Both the position numbers and the translations under genes were made by a program. A DNA stretch of 64,000 bases from Sphingomonas sp. Leaf22 (GTDB taxonomy: Bacteria; Pseudomonadota; Alphaproteobacteria; Sphingomonadales; Sphingomonadaceae): positions 326,855 through 390,854 of the forward strand of contig NZ_LMKP01000041.1 in NCBI RefSeq assembly GCF_001421715.1. The letters are read 5' to 3'. This document shows, piece after piece, positions 1 to 11,066 of the stretch. The first letter of the stretch is position 1. Each line of letters starts with the position of its first letter. The notes under the pieces are model-generated. The model was not told the origin of the DNA and made no database searches. It worked only from the letters and a program-made list of their open reading frames with translations.

Positions 1-600
1 GGGTCGGCCCAAGAGGAAAGGTAAACGCGCCACAATGGGCCAACCCACCCCCAACCCAGCTTCGGGTAAACAGTGCCCCACACTGTTCAGGCCATGCCGG
101 GGGCATGGCCGACCCGAAGCTCTGCCAGGGAGGGGAGCCATGTCGTTGGCGCTTCGACCGCACGGTGCCCTGCCCGACCTGCGCGCTGCCGTAACCCGCC
201 GAAGGCGCGACCTTTGCGGAAATCGCAAGCTTCGCCAGAAAACCGTCGTACCCCCGCGCAGGCGGGGGTCCAGGGTTCCAAGCGCAAGCCGTTGTTCTGC
301 TTGGCTCTGGACCCCCGCCTGCGCGCGGGTGCGGCAGGGGGCGGGGGTCGGGACTTTCGCAGAAGTCGCGCGAAGGGCGAGGTCCAGCGACGGGTCGGGT
401 GCGGTTATTCGGCGACGTCGCCCGGCTGGGCCCCGGCCTTCGCCGGGGTACGTCCAGTGGATTGGGTGACGTGCTGCCCCCTGCAACCGCGCATTCGCGT
501 GTCGGCCGGGGTCGAGCGTTGTCCGTCGCAGCCGTCAGCATGCTTGGCTCTGGATCCCCGCCTGCGCGGGGATACGGGTACGAGGCGGGCGACATCCGTG
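1..600. repeat. repeat-rich intergenic region, no gene
   Basis: I find no credible gene here. The region holds palindromic repeats. Positions 1-53 match, in inverse orientation, the central part of the element at 35968-36082 (shared blocks GGGTCGGCC and GGGCCAACCCACCCCC). Positions 60-119 form a nested cruciform: CTTCGGGT pairs with ACCCGAAG and encloses two smaller hairpins (AACAGTG/CACTGTT and GGCCATGCC/GGCATGGCC). Copies of a second palindrome, with core CCCCGCGCAGGCGGGG and variants, lie near 246-273, 305-330, 424-452 and 545-576 in alternating orientation. Long open frames crossing the region are GC-bias artefacts. Confidence 0.75.
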
Positions 601-2196
601 TCACATCCGGAAGATGCCGAACTGCGCACGGTCGGCGATCGGCGCGTTCAGCGTCGCCGACAGCGCCAGCCCCAGCACGTCGCGGGTCTGTTCGGGCAGG
701 ATCACGCCGTCGTCCCACAAGCGCGCGGTCGCGTAATAGGGGCTGCCCTCCGCTTCATAGCGGTCGCGGATCGGGGTCTTGAACGCCTCGGCTTCCTCCG
801 GCGTCCACGTCTCCGCATCGCGGTGGACCGTCGCCAGCACGCTCGCCGCCTGTTCGCCGCCCATTACCGAGATGCGGCTGTTGGGCCAGGTGAACAGGAA
901 ACGGGGCGAATAGGCGCGGCCGCACATGCCGTAATTGCCGGCCCCGAAACTGCCGCCGATCAGCACGGTCAGCTTGGGCACCTGTGCCGTCGCGACGGCG
1001 GTGACCAGCTTTGCGCCATGTTTGGCAATGCCTTCGGCCTCATATTTACCACCGACCATGAAGCCAGAGATGTTCTGGAGGAACAGCAGCGGGGTGCGGC
1101 GCTGGCAGGCGAGTTCGATGAAATGCGCGCCCTTTTGCGCGCTTTCGGAAAACAGCACGCCATTGTTCGCGAGGATCGCGACCGGCATGCCCCAGATGCG
1201 CGCGAAACCGCACACGAGGCTCGTGCCGTAGAGCGGCTTGAATTCGTGCAGTTCGGAGCCGTCGACCAGCCGCCCGATCACCTCGCGCACGTCATAGGGC
1301 GCGCGGACGTCGGTCGGCACGATGCCGGCGAGGTCGGCGGGATCGTGGAGCGGCGGGCGCGGGTCGGTCAGCGCCACTTCGGCGCGGCGGGGCGGCGGCA
1401 GCGTGGCGACGATGTCGCGGACGATCAGCAGCGCCTGTTCGTCATCCTCCGCGACATGATCGACCACGCCCGATTTGCGGCCATGGGTGTCGGCCCCGCC
1501 CAGTTCCTCGGCGCTGATGACCTCGCCGGTCGCGGCTTTCACGAGCGGCGGGCCGGCGAGGAAGATCGTCCCCTGCCCACGCACGATCACGGTTTCGTCG
1601 GACATGGCCGGGACGTACGCGCCACCGGCGGTGCAACTGCCGAGCACGCAGGCGATCTGGGCAATGCCGTTTGCCGACATCTGCGCCTGATTGAAGAAGA
1701 TGCGGCCGAAATGGTCGCGGTCGGGGAAAACCTCCGCCTGATGCGGCAGGTTCGCGCCGCCGCTGTCGACCAGATAGATGCACGGCAGATGGTTTTCGCT
1801 CGCAATCTCCTGCGCGCGGAGATGCTTTTTTACCGTCATCGGGAAATACGCGCCGCCCTTTACCGTCGGGTCGTTGGCGACGACCATCACCTGCCGGCCA
1901 TGGACGCGGCCGATGCCGGCGATGACGCCCGCCGCCGGGGCCTCGTCGCCATACATCCCGCCCGCCGCCAGCGCGCCGATTTCGAGGAACGGCGATCCGG
2001 CGTCGAGCAGGCGGTGGATACGGTCGCGTGGCAGCAACTTGCCGCGCGCGACATGACGTTCGCGGCTGCGCTCCGGCCCGCCGAGCGCGGTCTTGGCGAT
2101 CCGGTTGCGCAGGTCGTCGGCCAGCGCGGCGTTGTGCGCGGCGTTGGCGGCGAACCCGTCCGATCCGCGATCGATCAGCGTCGGCAGCACCGTCAT
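601..2196 (-). CDS. mccB: methylcrotonoyl-CoA carboxylase, carboxyltransferase (beta) subunit
   Basis: This is the 531-residue carboxyltransferase subunit of the biotin-dependent enzyme that carboxylates 3-methylcrotonyl-CoA to 3-methylglutaconyl-CoA in leucine breakdown. The tandem crotonase-fold halves are both visible: an N-terminal half with [11 protein letters not shown] and a C-terminal half with [20 protein letters not shown] and [16 protein letters not shown]. Both are characteristic of MCC beta rather than propionyl-CoA carboxylase. The ATG overlaps the stop of the upstream isovaleryl-CoA dehydrogenase gene by 4 nt, so the two are co-translated in pathway order. The biotinylated alpha subunit expected next is not within the 600 bp downstream and must lie outside the window or elsewhere. 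Confidence 0.93.
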   Translation of the reverse strand: MTVLPTLIDRGSDGFAANAAHNAALADDLRNRIAKTALGGPERSRERHVARGKLLPRDRIHRLLDAGSPFLEIGALAAGGMYGDEAPAAGVIAGIGRVHGRQVMVVANDPTVKGGAYFPMTVKKHLRAQEIASENHLPCIYLVDSGGANLPHQAEVFPDRDHFGRIFFNQAQMSANGIAQIACVLGSCTAGGAYVPAMSDETVIVRGQGTIFLAGPPLVKAATGEVISAEELGGADTHGRKSGVVDHVAEDDEQALLIVRDIVATLPPPRRAEVALTDPRPPLHDPADLAGIVPTDVRAPYDVREVIGRLVDGSELHEFKPLYGTSLVCGFARIWGMPVAILANNGVLFSESAQKGAHFIELACQRRTPLLFLQNISGFMVGGKYEAEGIAKHGAKLVTAVATAQVPKLTVLIGGSFGAGNYGMCGRAYSPRFLFTWPNSRISVMGGEQAASVLATVHRDAETWTPEEAEAFKTPIRDRYEAEGSPYYATARLWDDGVILPEQTRDVLGLALSATLNAPIADRAQFGIFRM

Positions 2197-3353
2197 TGTG
2201 CGCGCGTCCCCTCGCCCAGCAATTCGCGACCGATCAGCATCCGGCGAACTTCGTTGGTCCCGGCCCCGATGTCGAGCAGCTTCGCATCGCGGAAATACCG
2301 CTCGACCGGCCAGTCCTTCGTATAGCCCGCGCCGCCCAGCGCCTGAATCGCGTCATTGGCGACCTTCACCGCATTTTCCGACGCCAGCAGGATCGCGCCC
2401 GCCGCATCGTGGCGGGTGGTGCGGCCGGCGTCGCACGCCTTCGCGACCGCATAGACATAGGCGCGGGCGGAATTGAGCGCGACCGACATGTCGGCGATCT
2501 TGCCCTGCATTAGCTGGAACGCGCCGATCGGCTTGCCGAACTGCTTGCGCTCGGTGATGTAGGGCAGGACGGTGTCGAGGCACGCCTGCATGATGCCCAG
2601 CTGGATGCCCGACAGTACGACGCGCTCGTAATCGAGGCCCGACATCAGCACGCCGACGCCGCCGTTGAGCGGCCCCATGACGTTCCCGGCAGGAACGAAA
2701 CAGTCGTCGAAGACCAACTCGGCGGTCGGCGACCCGCGCATCCCCATCTTGTCGATTTTCTGTCCGATCGAAAAACCGGCGAAATCCCGTTCGATCAGGA
2801 AGGCGGTGATGCCCTTCGATCCGGCTTGCGGATCGGTCTTGGCATAGACGACCAGCGTCGCCGCATAGGGGGCGTTGGTGATCCAGAATTTGGTGCCGTT
2901 CAGGCGATAGCCGCCATCGACCTTGTCGGCGCGCAGCTTCATCGACACGACGTCGGACCCCGCCCCGGCTTCGGACATGGCGAGCGATCCGACATGCTCG
3001 CCGCTGATGAGCTTTGGCAGATACTTGGCCTTCTGCTCGGCATTGCCCCAGCGCGCGATCTGGTTGACGCACAGATTGGAATGCGCGCCATAGGACAGGC
3101 CGACCGAGGCGGAGGCGCGGGCGACTTCCTCGCACGCGACGACATGTTCTAGATAGCCGAGGCCGAGGCCGCCATCGTCTTCGGCAACGGTGATGCCGTG
3201 CAGGCCGAGCGCGCCCATTTCGGGCCATAGCTCGATCGGGAAGCGATCGTCGGCGTCGATGGCAGCCGCGATCGGCGCGATGCGATCGGCCGCGAAGCGC
3301 TGCGTGGTCTCGCGAATGGCATCGGCCATCTCGCCGAGCGCGAAATCGAGCAT
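2193..3353 (-). CDS. ivd: isovaleryl-CoA dehydrogenase
   Basis: This 386-residue acyl-CoA dehydrogenase oxidises isovaleryl-CoA to 3-methylcrotonyl-CoA with FAD and passes electrons to ETF. The N-terminal helical domain, the central beta domain ([36 protein letters not shown]) and the C-terminal helical domain are all present. The [10 protein letters not shown] segment places a glutamate where isovaleryl-CoA dehydrogenases carry their catalytic base. I chose the ATG at 3353 because GGAGAG lies 4 nt upstream; an in-frame ATG at 3365 would add four residues. It is the first gene of a leucine catabolism operon with mccB. No dedicated regulator is visible nearby. Confidence 0.92.
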   Translation of the reverse strand: MLDFALGEMADAIRETTQRFAADRIAPIAAAIDADDRFPIELWPEMGALGLHGITVAEDDGGLGLGYLEHVVACEEVARASASVGLSYGAHSNLCVNQIARWGNAEQKAKYLPKLISGEHVGSLAMSEAGAGSDVVSMKLRADKVDGGYRLNGTKFWITNAPYAATLVVYAKTDPQAGSKGITAFLIERDFAGFSIGQKIDKMGMRGSPTAELVFDDCFVPAGNVMGPLNGGVGVLMSGLDYERVVLSGIQLGIMQACLDTVLPYITERKQFGKPIGAFQLMQGKIADMSVALNSARAYVYAVAKACDAGRTTRHDAAGAILLASENAVKVANDAIQALGGAGYTKDWPVERYFRDAKLLDIGAGTNEVRRMLIGRELLGEGTRAQ

Positions 3354-3438
3354 GTCTCTCTCCAATGGTCCGGTCTTTGCCGGATCGTATCTGTTGTTAC
3401 CGATAGGCTGGTTGGAAGGGTCAGCGCAAGCACAGCCT

Positions 3439-3522
3439 CGTCACCCCGGGCTTGGCCCGGGGTCCCGCTTCTTCTGCTGCTGGCGAGAGAAAGCGGGACC
3501 CCGGATCAAGTCCGGGGTGACG
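3439..3522. repeat. class B palindromic repeat, inverted pair
   Basis: Two 32-bp arms at 3439-3470 and 3491-3522 are near-perfect inverted copies (GTCACCCCGGGCTTGGCC against its complement). Each also contains its own internal palindrome. The same class recurs around the GIY-YIG gene at 15845-16330. The pair lies between the ivd promoter side and the convergent end of the hydrolase gene. Confidence 0.8.
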
Positions 3523-3553
3523 AAGAAGGGGAATAGCGCGTCGTCGTTCGCGC

Positions 3554-4747
3554 TCACCGCAGGCCGCTACCCGGCGGGCCGTCGAGACAGCGCAGGATGG
3601 CGTTGCGATCGAACGACGCCGCCGCAGGCGCGCTCATCGGTGCGATATCGACCGGACGGCCGATCAGCACTGCACCGAACCGGCGATCGGTGACGCCGGC
3701 ACAGGCCTTTGCCGCGCTCAGCAATTTCGGCGGGGTCGTATAGCCTTCATAGGACAGGCGGAACGTGCCCCAATGGATCGCCATGCCATGCGACGCGCCC
3801 AGCCGCCGAAACACGTCGAGCGCGTCGACCGGGCCGATATGCGCGCCGCTGGCCATCTGCCCCGGCTGAAACCGGAACGCGCCGATGGGGATCAGCGCGA
3901 GGCGGATCGGGCCGAGGGCCCTAGCCTCCTCGACCCATTTGCCGTCGCCCATGCCGGTATCGCCCGCGAAGAACAGATTGCCGCCGGGCAGTTCGACGAC
4001 GAACGCCGACCACAAGGCACGGTTGCGGTCGACGAACCAGCGGCTCGACCAGTGATGGTTGCGCACGACATGGACCGTCGCGCCGCCGACCCGCTCCGCC
4101 TGTCGCCAGTCGAGCGCGGTCGCCTGCATCCCCGCGCTGCGCAGGATCGCATCGTTGCCGTGGGCAGTGACGATCGCCGGGCGGTCGCGGTCGTACAGCC
4201 GCTTGAGCGTCGACAGATCGAGATGATCGTAATGATTGTGGCTGATGAGGATCAGATCGATCTTCGGCAGGTCGTCCAGCGCGATGCCCGGTGCCGCGAC
4301 CCGTTTCGGACCGAAGCCGAACGGGCCGGCGCGTTCGCTCCATACCGGATCGGTGAGGATGTTGAGACCGGGCGTCTGGATCAGCGCCGACGCGTGGCCG
4401 ACCCAGGTTACGCGCAGCGGGGTTTGTGCCGGATTGCGCGCCGGGCGGGTCGTGGCGGGCAGGAGTTCGGGGGGTCTGGCGGGGGTGACCAGGACCTGCG
4501 TCGGCCATGCCGGTCGCCCGTCGCTGCCGGTCGCCTGTCGCCACAGGAACCCGCTGCGGCTGCCGCCCGGTGGCGCGGACGTATCGTCGCCATCGGGGTT
4601 GAAGAAGCGCGCACCGTCGAAATGGTCGCCGGCCACCCCGCGATAATAGATGCGGTCGAGGAAGCGCGGCACGATCGTCACGGCGAGGCACAGGATCGCG
4701 ACGATCCACACCAGCCCCCATCCCACCCTGCGAACGCCCGTTGCCAT
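3554..4747 (-). CDS. membrane-anchored metallo-beta-lactamase-fold hydrolase (NAPE-PLD/UlaG-like)
   Basis: This is a 397-residue metal-dependent hydrolase. One hydrophobic segment near residues 8-30 ([19 protein letters not shown]) is probably a membrane anchor or uncleaved signal. The zinc site motif HNHYDH follows [10 protein letters not shown] and ILTDPVW, the arrangement of the beta-lactamase_2 / N-acyl-phosphatidylethanolamine phospholipase D group. [10 protein letters not shown] and the late IHWGTF histidine complete the metal site. The substrate cannot be told from sequence. I start at the ATG at 4747; a longer frame to 4831 would run through the divergent clpB promoter and adds no conserved sequence. 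Confidence 0.8.
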   Translation of the reverse strand: MATGVRRVGWGLVWIVAILCLAVTIVPRFLDRIYYRGVAGDHFDGARFFNPDGDDTSAPPGGSRSGFLWRQATGSDGRPAWPTQVLVTPARPPELLPATTRPARNPAQTPLRVTWVGHASALIQTPGLNILTDPVWSERAGPFGFGPKRVAAPGIALDDLPKIDLILISHNHYDHLDLSTLKRLYDRDRPAIVTAHGNDAILRSAGMQATALDWRQAERVGGATVHVVRNHHWSSRWFVDRNRALWSAFVVELPGGNLFFAGDTGMGDGKWVEEARALGPIRLALIPIGAFRFQPGQMASGAHIGPVDALDVFRRLGASHGMAIHWGTFRLSYEGYTTPPKLLSAAKACAGVTDRRFGAVLIGRPVDIAPMSAPAAASFDRNAILRCLDGPPGSGLR

Positions 4748-4788
4748 CCGGCTTCCAACGCCGCGCCAGGCCAAACGATGCACGCCCT

Positions 4789-4816
4789 CTTGTGTTGCCC
4801 TTTTACCACACCATAT
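4789..4816 (+). promoter_or_regulatory. possible heat-shock (sigma-32 type) promoter of clpB
   Basis: CTTGTG at 4789-4794 and CCATAT at 4811-4816 are separated by 16 nt and lie 27 nt before the clpB ATG. The -35-like CTTG and the spacing suit an alphaproteobacterial sigma-32 promoter, which would be expected for clpB. The -10 match is imperfect, so this is tentative. Confidence 0.35.
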
Positions 4817-4842
4817 CGCCGGCAACATCACAGGGGAACACG

Positions 4843-7419
<2,577 letters not shown>

Positions 7420-7428
7420 GTGCAAAGA

Positions 7429-7460
7429 CGGCGGGGGATCGCTCCCCCGCCGGTCAATTT
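7429..7460. terminator. bidirectional intrinsic terminator between clpB and a convergent small gene
   Basis: A perfect 10-bp stem (CGGCGGGGGA / TCCCCCGCCG, loop TCGC) spans 7429-7452. It is followed by GTCAATTTT on the plus strand and by TCTTTG on the minus strand. It sits 10 nt after the clpB stop and next to the stop of the convergent gene. Confidence 0.75.
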
Positions 7461-7672
7461 TGCGACGACTGTGGCACCGTGCGCAATTCGTTGCCGACTG
7501 TGCGCGCGGTTTCCGCCATGCGATTCCAATCGGCACGCGTGTGGCAAACCTTACGCCGACGCGCATGGGTGCCGGTTACCGCCTCCCGCCGGCAAATCAG
7601 CTTGTCCGGATCACCGGCCGCCGGTGTCGCGGTGGCGACGGGTGCCGCCTGGAGCAGCAGAAACAGGAGCAT
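7454..7672 (-). CDS. small secreted protein, unknown function
   Basis: This is a 72-residue protein with a hydrophobic N-terminus (MLLFLLLQAAPVATATPA) that looks like a signal peptide. A short mature part follows, with CRREAVTGTHARRRKVCHT, in which two cysteines bracket a basic segment. Small exported proteins with this two-cysteine pattern are familiar in sphingomonads but have no assigned function that I know of. The start at 7672 has GGAAGG seven nt upstream. It lies 56 nt downstream of the TonB receptor gene on the same strand and may share its transcript. Confidence 0.65.
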   Translation of the reverse strand: MLLFLLLQAAPVATATPAAGDPDKLICRREAVTGTHARRRKVCHTRADWNRMAETARTVGNELRTVPQSSQN

Positions 7673-7728
7673 CGCATGACCTTCCCGAAAAAATGGGACG
7701 CGACCGATCGGCCGCGCCCCCGATGCCA

Positions 7729-10608
7729 TCAGAACCGCAGGTTTACGCCCACATTGAAGCGTCGACCGATCGGGTCGTAGGTGCTCGGATAGGTATTGCC
7801 GCTGTTGAAGGCTGTCGAACCGATCGTGTTGCCGACGATCGGCGGGTCCTTGTCGAGCAGGTTGGTCACGGTGAAGGTGAACGTCATGGTGTCACCCACC
7901 GCCTGCTGCAGCGTCAGATCGAGATAGTTGAACGCGGGGATCCGGCGATACGCGGCGAACACCGATGCCGGACCGCCGGAGCTGGCCGGTTCGACATTGC
8001 TCTCGCTCAGATGCTTCCAGCGCAGCGACGTCACGGTGCCGCCTTCGAAGGAAAGCGTTCCCCGGAGGTTCCAGCTATATTCCGGCTGGATCGACGCACA
8101 CGACACGCTGTACAGCCCGACACAGTCGCGGTTGACGCTGGTCGGCGTCGCCTGGAACTGGCTGTCGAAGGTGTAGTTGCCGAGGAAGTTCAGGTCGAGC
8201 CGGGCAAAGCCCAGTTCCTGCCGCAGCGACGCACCGACATCGATGCCCGAGGTCCGGATTGTGCCGAGGTTCGAAAGACCCAGGAACGGCCCGAAGGTCG
8301 TGTCGTTCGGACCGCTCAGACCGCCAGTCAGCGGATTGCGACGGATGAGGTCGCAGGCCGCCGCGTTGGTGCCATTGAAGCAACCGTCGATGATATCGGC
8401 CTGCGACGGCGTCGAGATCGCATCGGTAACCTTGATCTTGTAATAGTCGACCGTCAGCGCGAAGCCGTCGAACAGCTTCGGCTGCAACACACCGCCTACC
8501 GTGAAGGTGTCGGCATATTCCGGCGTCAGACCCAGATTGCCGCCCTGCGTCGCGTTGATCTGCCCCGCGACCGGTGCCGGAATATTACCCAGCAGCGAGG
8601 CCGGGGCACCGACCAGCGCCAGCTGTGCGGCGCACAGTGCGCTGACGCCCTGGTTCGTGACCGCGCCCTGGCAGGGATCGATGGCGCGGTTGGTCAGGAA
8701 GGTGACCTGCGGCTGGAACAATTCGCCGAGGTTCGGCGCACGCACCGCCCGGGCGTAGGAACCGCGCAGCTTCAGTTCGCTGACCGGTGCCCAGGTGAGG
8801 CCGCCCCGATAGGCCCAGTTGCCGCCCGACAACGAATAGTCCGAATATCGGAAGCCGCCTTCGAGCGTCAGCGAATCGAAGAACGGACGGTCCGAAATCA
8901 GCGGAACGTTCAGTTCGCCGAACACTTCGCGGGTGTCGTATTCGCCGGTGATCGGCAATGCGGGCGCACCGGCACCCAGCACCGCACCCGGCTGCGACGA
9001 GATGCCGTCACCACCGCTCGAACCGGCATAGCGGCGATATTCGACACCGACGGCGACACCGATATTCTCGGCGGCGAACGGGCTAGAAAAGCCGAGGTCG
9101 CCCGCGACGGTTCCTTGAATCGAGGTGAAGGACGTCTGGATGAAGTTGAAGGTGGTGACGTTCAGGAAATTGAACATTGCCGGGGTCAGCGTTCCTTCGG
9201 TCCCGAACAGGTTGATCGGCACGCAATTACCGGTCGTCACGGTACACGCGGTCGTGTTGAAGGCGCGCAGCGCCTGTTGCAGGCGCGGCAACGTCCCCTG
9301 TCCCTGCGACGTGTTGGTGCGTTCCGATTCGCCGTAGATGCCGGTGATGTTCCAGTCGAGCGTCGAGGTCAGCGCGCCGCGGGCACCGCCCTGCACCTGG
9401 AAGGTGTTGGTTTCGAAGCTGGTCGTGCGCGGCCCCGCTTCGGTGAAACGACGGCCGATCGATGCCGTGATTTCGCGATAGCCCGGTGCCGTCGTGCTCG
9501 TCGCGGCGCTCGCTGCGGCGCAATCGACTGCATTGATGTTGCTCGAAGCGCACAGCTGGTTGCGCATCGCCTGCGTCAGATACGGATTGCTGAGCGGCAG
9601 CTGGACGTTCGAAAAGAAGGTGCCGGACGGCGCGATGATCTGATCGACGATCGTCTTGGTGAAAAAGCCCTGCCCGAAGACTTCGACCGCATCGCTGATC
9701 TCGTAATTCGCCTTGCCGAAGATGTTATAGCGTTCGAATGGCGTCTGATAGACGTTCAGCGGGTTGAAGTTATAGTCCGACAGCGGCCCCACTTCGAATG
9801 CGGTGCCCTGGGCATTAACACGCCCGGTGAATGGTGCGAGGATGCTCGCCGGCGTGGCGGTTCCCGATCCCTGCGGGCGACCGGTAACCGAGCTGAGGCT
9901 GGCGCGGCCATAGGGACGCTCACCCTGCTGGATCGCATCGGCCTTCGTATAGCCGAGGCTGAGCACCACATTGCCGCGATCGTCGGCAAGGTTGGCACCC
10001 AGCGTCAGGTCGGCGCGCATGTTGAACCCGTCGCCGCGTTCGGTGATGCCGCTGTTCAGGCCGATATCGACCCCGGAAAAATCGGTGCGGGTGATGAAAT
10101 TGGTGACGCCCGCCACCGCGTCCGCGCCGTACGCCACCGACGCACCGCCGGTCAGCGTCTCGATCCGCTGCAACAGCGCGATCGGAATGATGTTCAGGTC
10201 GGTCACGCCGCCCAGGCTGGCGGGAACGGTGCGCTGTCCGTCGATCAGAATTAGGTTGCGGTTGGGGCCGAGGCCCCGGATGTCGAGCTGCGCCGACCCG
10301 TTCGATCCGTTGTTCACGCCCGGCCCGATGTTCGGCACCGCGCCCGGCAAGTCGCGCAGCAGCGCCTCGACCGACGTCGGCTGCCGGAACCCGATTTCCT
10401 CCGCACCGATCACCGATACGGGATTGGAGCTTTCGAGGTTCGGACGCGGAATCCGCGAACCGGTAACAGTGATTTCCTGTTCGGAATCATTGGCTTCTGG
10501 CTGTTGTGCGGTCGAATCCGCCGCTGGCGCGACCTGTGCCACTGCTGGGGTAGCAATTCCCATGATCAGCGTGGATGCCAACAAGGCGGTACGGACGGTT
10601 TGCTTCAT
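7729..10608 (-). CDS. TonB-dependent outer-membrane receptor
   Basis: This is a 959-residue outer-membrane active transporter. After a signal peptide (ALLASTLIMGIATPAVAQ) comes the plug domain, with EITVTGSRIPRP near the TonB box region, IRGLGPNRNLILIDGQR and ETLTGGASVAYGADAVAG. The rest is a 22-strand beta-barrel that ends in the aromatic GVNLRF typical of Omp insertion. The start at MKQTVRTALL has AGGGGAAATC upstream; a longer frame to 10686 adds a non-signal leader and is rejected. The substrate is unknown. The gene is followed by a second receptor of the same broad group on the same strand, but the 458-bp gap and the terminator between them suggest separate transcription. Confidence 0.9.
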   Translation of the reverse strand: MKQTVRTALLASTLIMGIATPAVAQVAPAADSTAQQPEANDSEQEITVTGSRIPRPNLESSNPVSVIGAEEIGFRQPTSVEALLRDLPGAVPNIGPGVNNGSNGSAQLDIRGLGPNRNLILIDGQRTVPASLGGVTDLNIIPIALLQRIETLTGGASVAYGADAVAGVTNFITRTDFSGVDIGLNSGITERGDGFNMRADLTLGANLADDRGNVVLSLGYTKADAIQQGERPYGRASLSSVTGRPQGSGTATPASILAPFTGRVNAQGTAFEVGPLSDYNFNPLNVYQTPFERYNIFGKANYEISDAVEVFGQGFFTKTIVDQIIAPSGTFFSNVQLPLSNPYLTQAMRNQLCASSNINAVDCAAASAATSTTAPGYREITASIGRRFTEAGPRTTSFETNTFQVQGGARGALTSTLDWNITGIYGESERTNTSQGQGTLPRLQQALRAFNTTACTVTTGNCVPINLFGTEGTLTPAMFNFLNVTTFNFIQTSFTSIQGTVAGDLGFSSPFAAENIGVAVGVEYRRYAGSSGGDGISSQPGAVLGAGAPALPITGEYDTREVFGELNVPLISDRPFFDSLTLEGGFRYSDYSLSGGNWAYRGGLTWAPVSELKLRGSYARAVRAPNLGELFQPQVTFLTNRAIDPCQGAVTNQGVSALCAAQLALVGAPASLLGNIPAPVAGQINATQGGNLGLTPEYADTFTVGGVLQPKLFDGFALTVDYYKIKVTDAISTPSQADIIDGCFNGTNAAACDLIRRNPLTGGLSGPNDTTFGPFLGLSNLGTIRTSGIDVGASLRQELGFARLDLNFLGNYTFDSQFQATPTSVNRDCVGLYSVSCASIQPEYSWNLRGTLSFEGGTVTSLRWKHLSESNVEPASSGGPASVFAAYRRIPAFNYLDLTLQQAVGDTMTFTFTVTNLLDKDPPIVGNTIGSTAFNSGNTYPSTYDPIGRRFNVGVNLRF

Positions 10609-11012
10609 GATTTCCCCTGTCTTTCGGACACGCTGCCACAGCAGCGTAACGAACCATGAGTAATCGCCGACAAACTTCGTTCGCAACCATTCAAAGATGC
10701 TGCCGTTACAAATGCAAAATTCGTGATATTTTAGTTACAGTGCTTCTAATATCGATACAACGGTAATTATTTACTGAATGTTTCTGATACATTGCTGAAC
10801 ATTGCAGCTGCCAATACTGCTCTGATCGTCACGATAGAGATTGTTCGACATTCGACTATACAAGCCACGTGCAAACCACGCCGGCATTGTAAAGTCATGC
10901 CCAGCGCGACGCCGACCCGGTTGCGGCGGGGTTCCTCGACCAGAACATCCCATCGGGGAACCCGAGCAGCAGCCAGGCCGGACGATTCTCACACATTACG
11001 ATGTCAACGGCA
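10609..11012. other. intergenic region with AT-rich promoter island
   Basis: No credible gene is present. The stretch at about 10690-10870 is much richer in A and T than the rest of the window (for example TGATATTTTAGTTACAG) and lies directly upstream of the TonB receptor at 10608. It is the likely promoter and regulatory zone of that receptor. A 73-codon minus-strand frame here lacks a good ribosome site and protein-like composition. Confidence 0.5.
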
Positions 11013-11046
11013 TAAAAAAGGCCGCCTCCCCGAAGGGAAGCGGCCC
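11013..11046 (-). terminator. intrinsic terminator of the TonB receptor gene at 11067
   Basis: Read on the minus strand just after the receptor stop codon, GGCCGCTTCCC-TTCG-GGGAGGCGGCC forms a strong stem-loop followed by TTTTTT. Confidence 0.85.
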
Positions 11047-11066
11047 ATTTCGCAGGTTGAAAGCGA

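Noticed and set aside
246..576. Regularly spaced palindromes considered as a CRISPR array
   Set aside because: The units alternate in orientation, differ in length and have irregular spacing; no cas genes are present.
73..2325. Long plus-strand open frame opposite mccB (and similar frames opposite clpB, the TonB receptors, fumarase and nirB)
   Set aside because: High-GC codon bias leaves the antisense frames open. The translations are arginine/histidine-rich with no family features, while the opposite strand encodes recognisable proteins.
10771..10992. 73-codon minus-strand frame in the gap between two TonB receptors
   Set aside because: No ribosome site, no protein-like composition, and it overlaps the AT-rich promoter zone.
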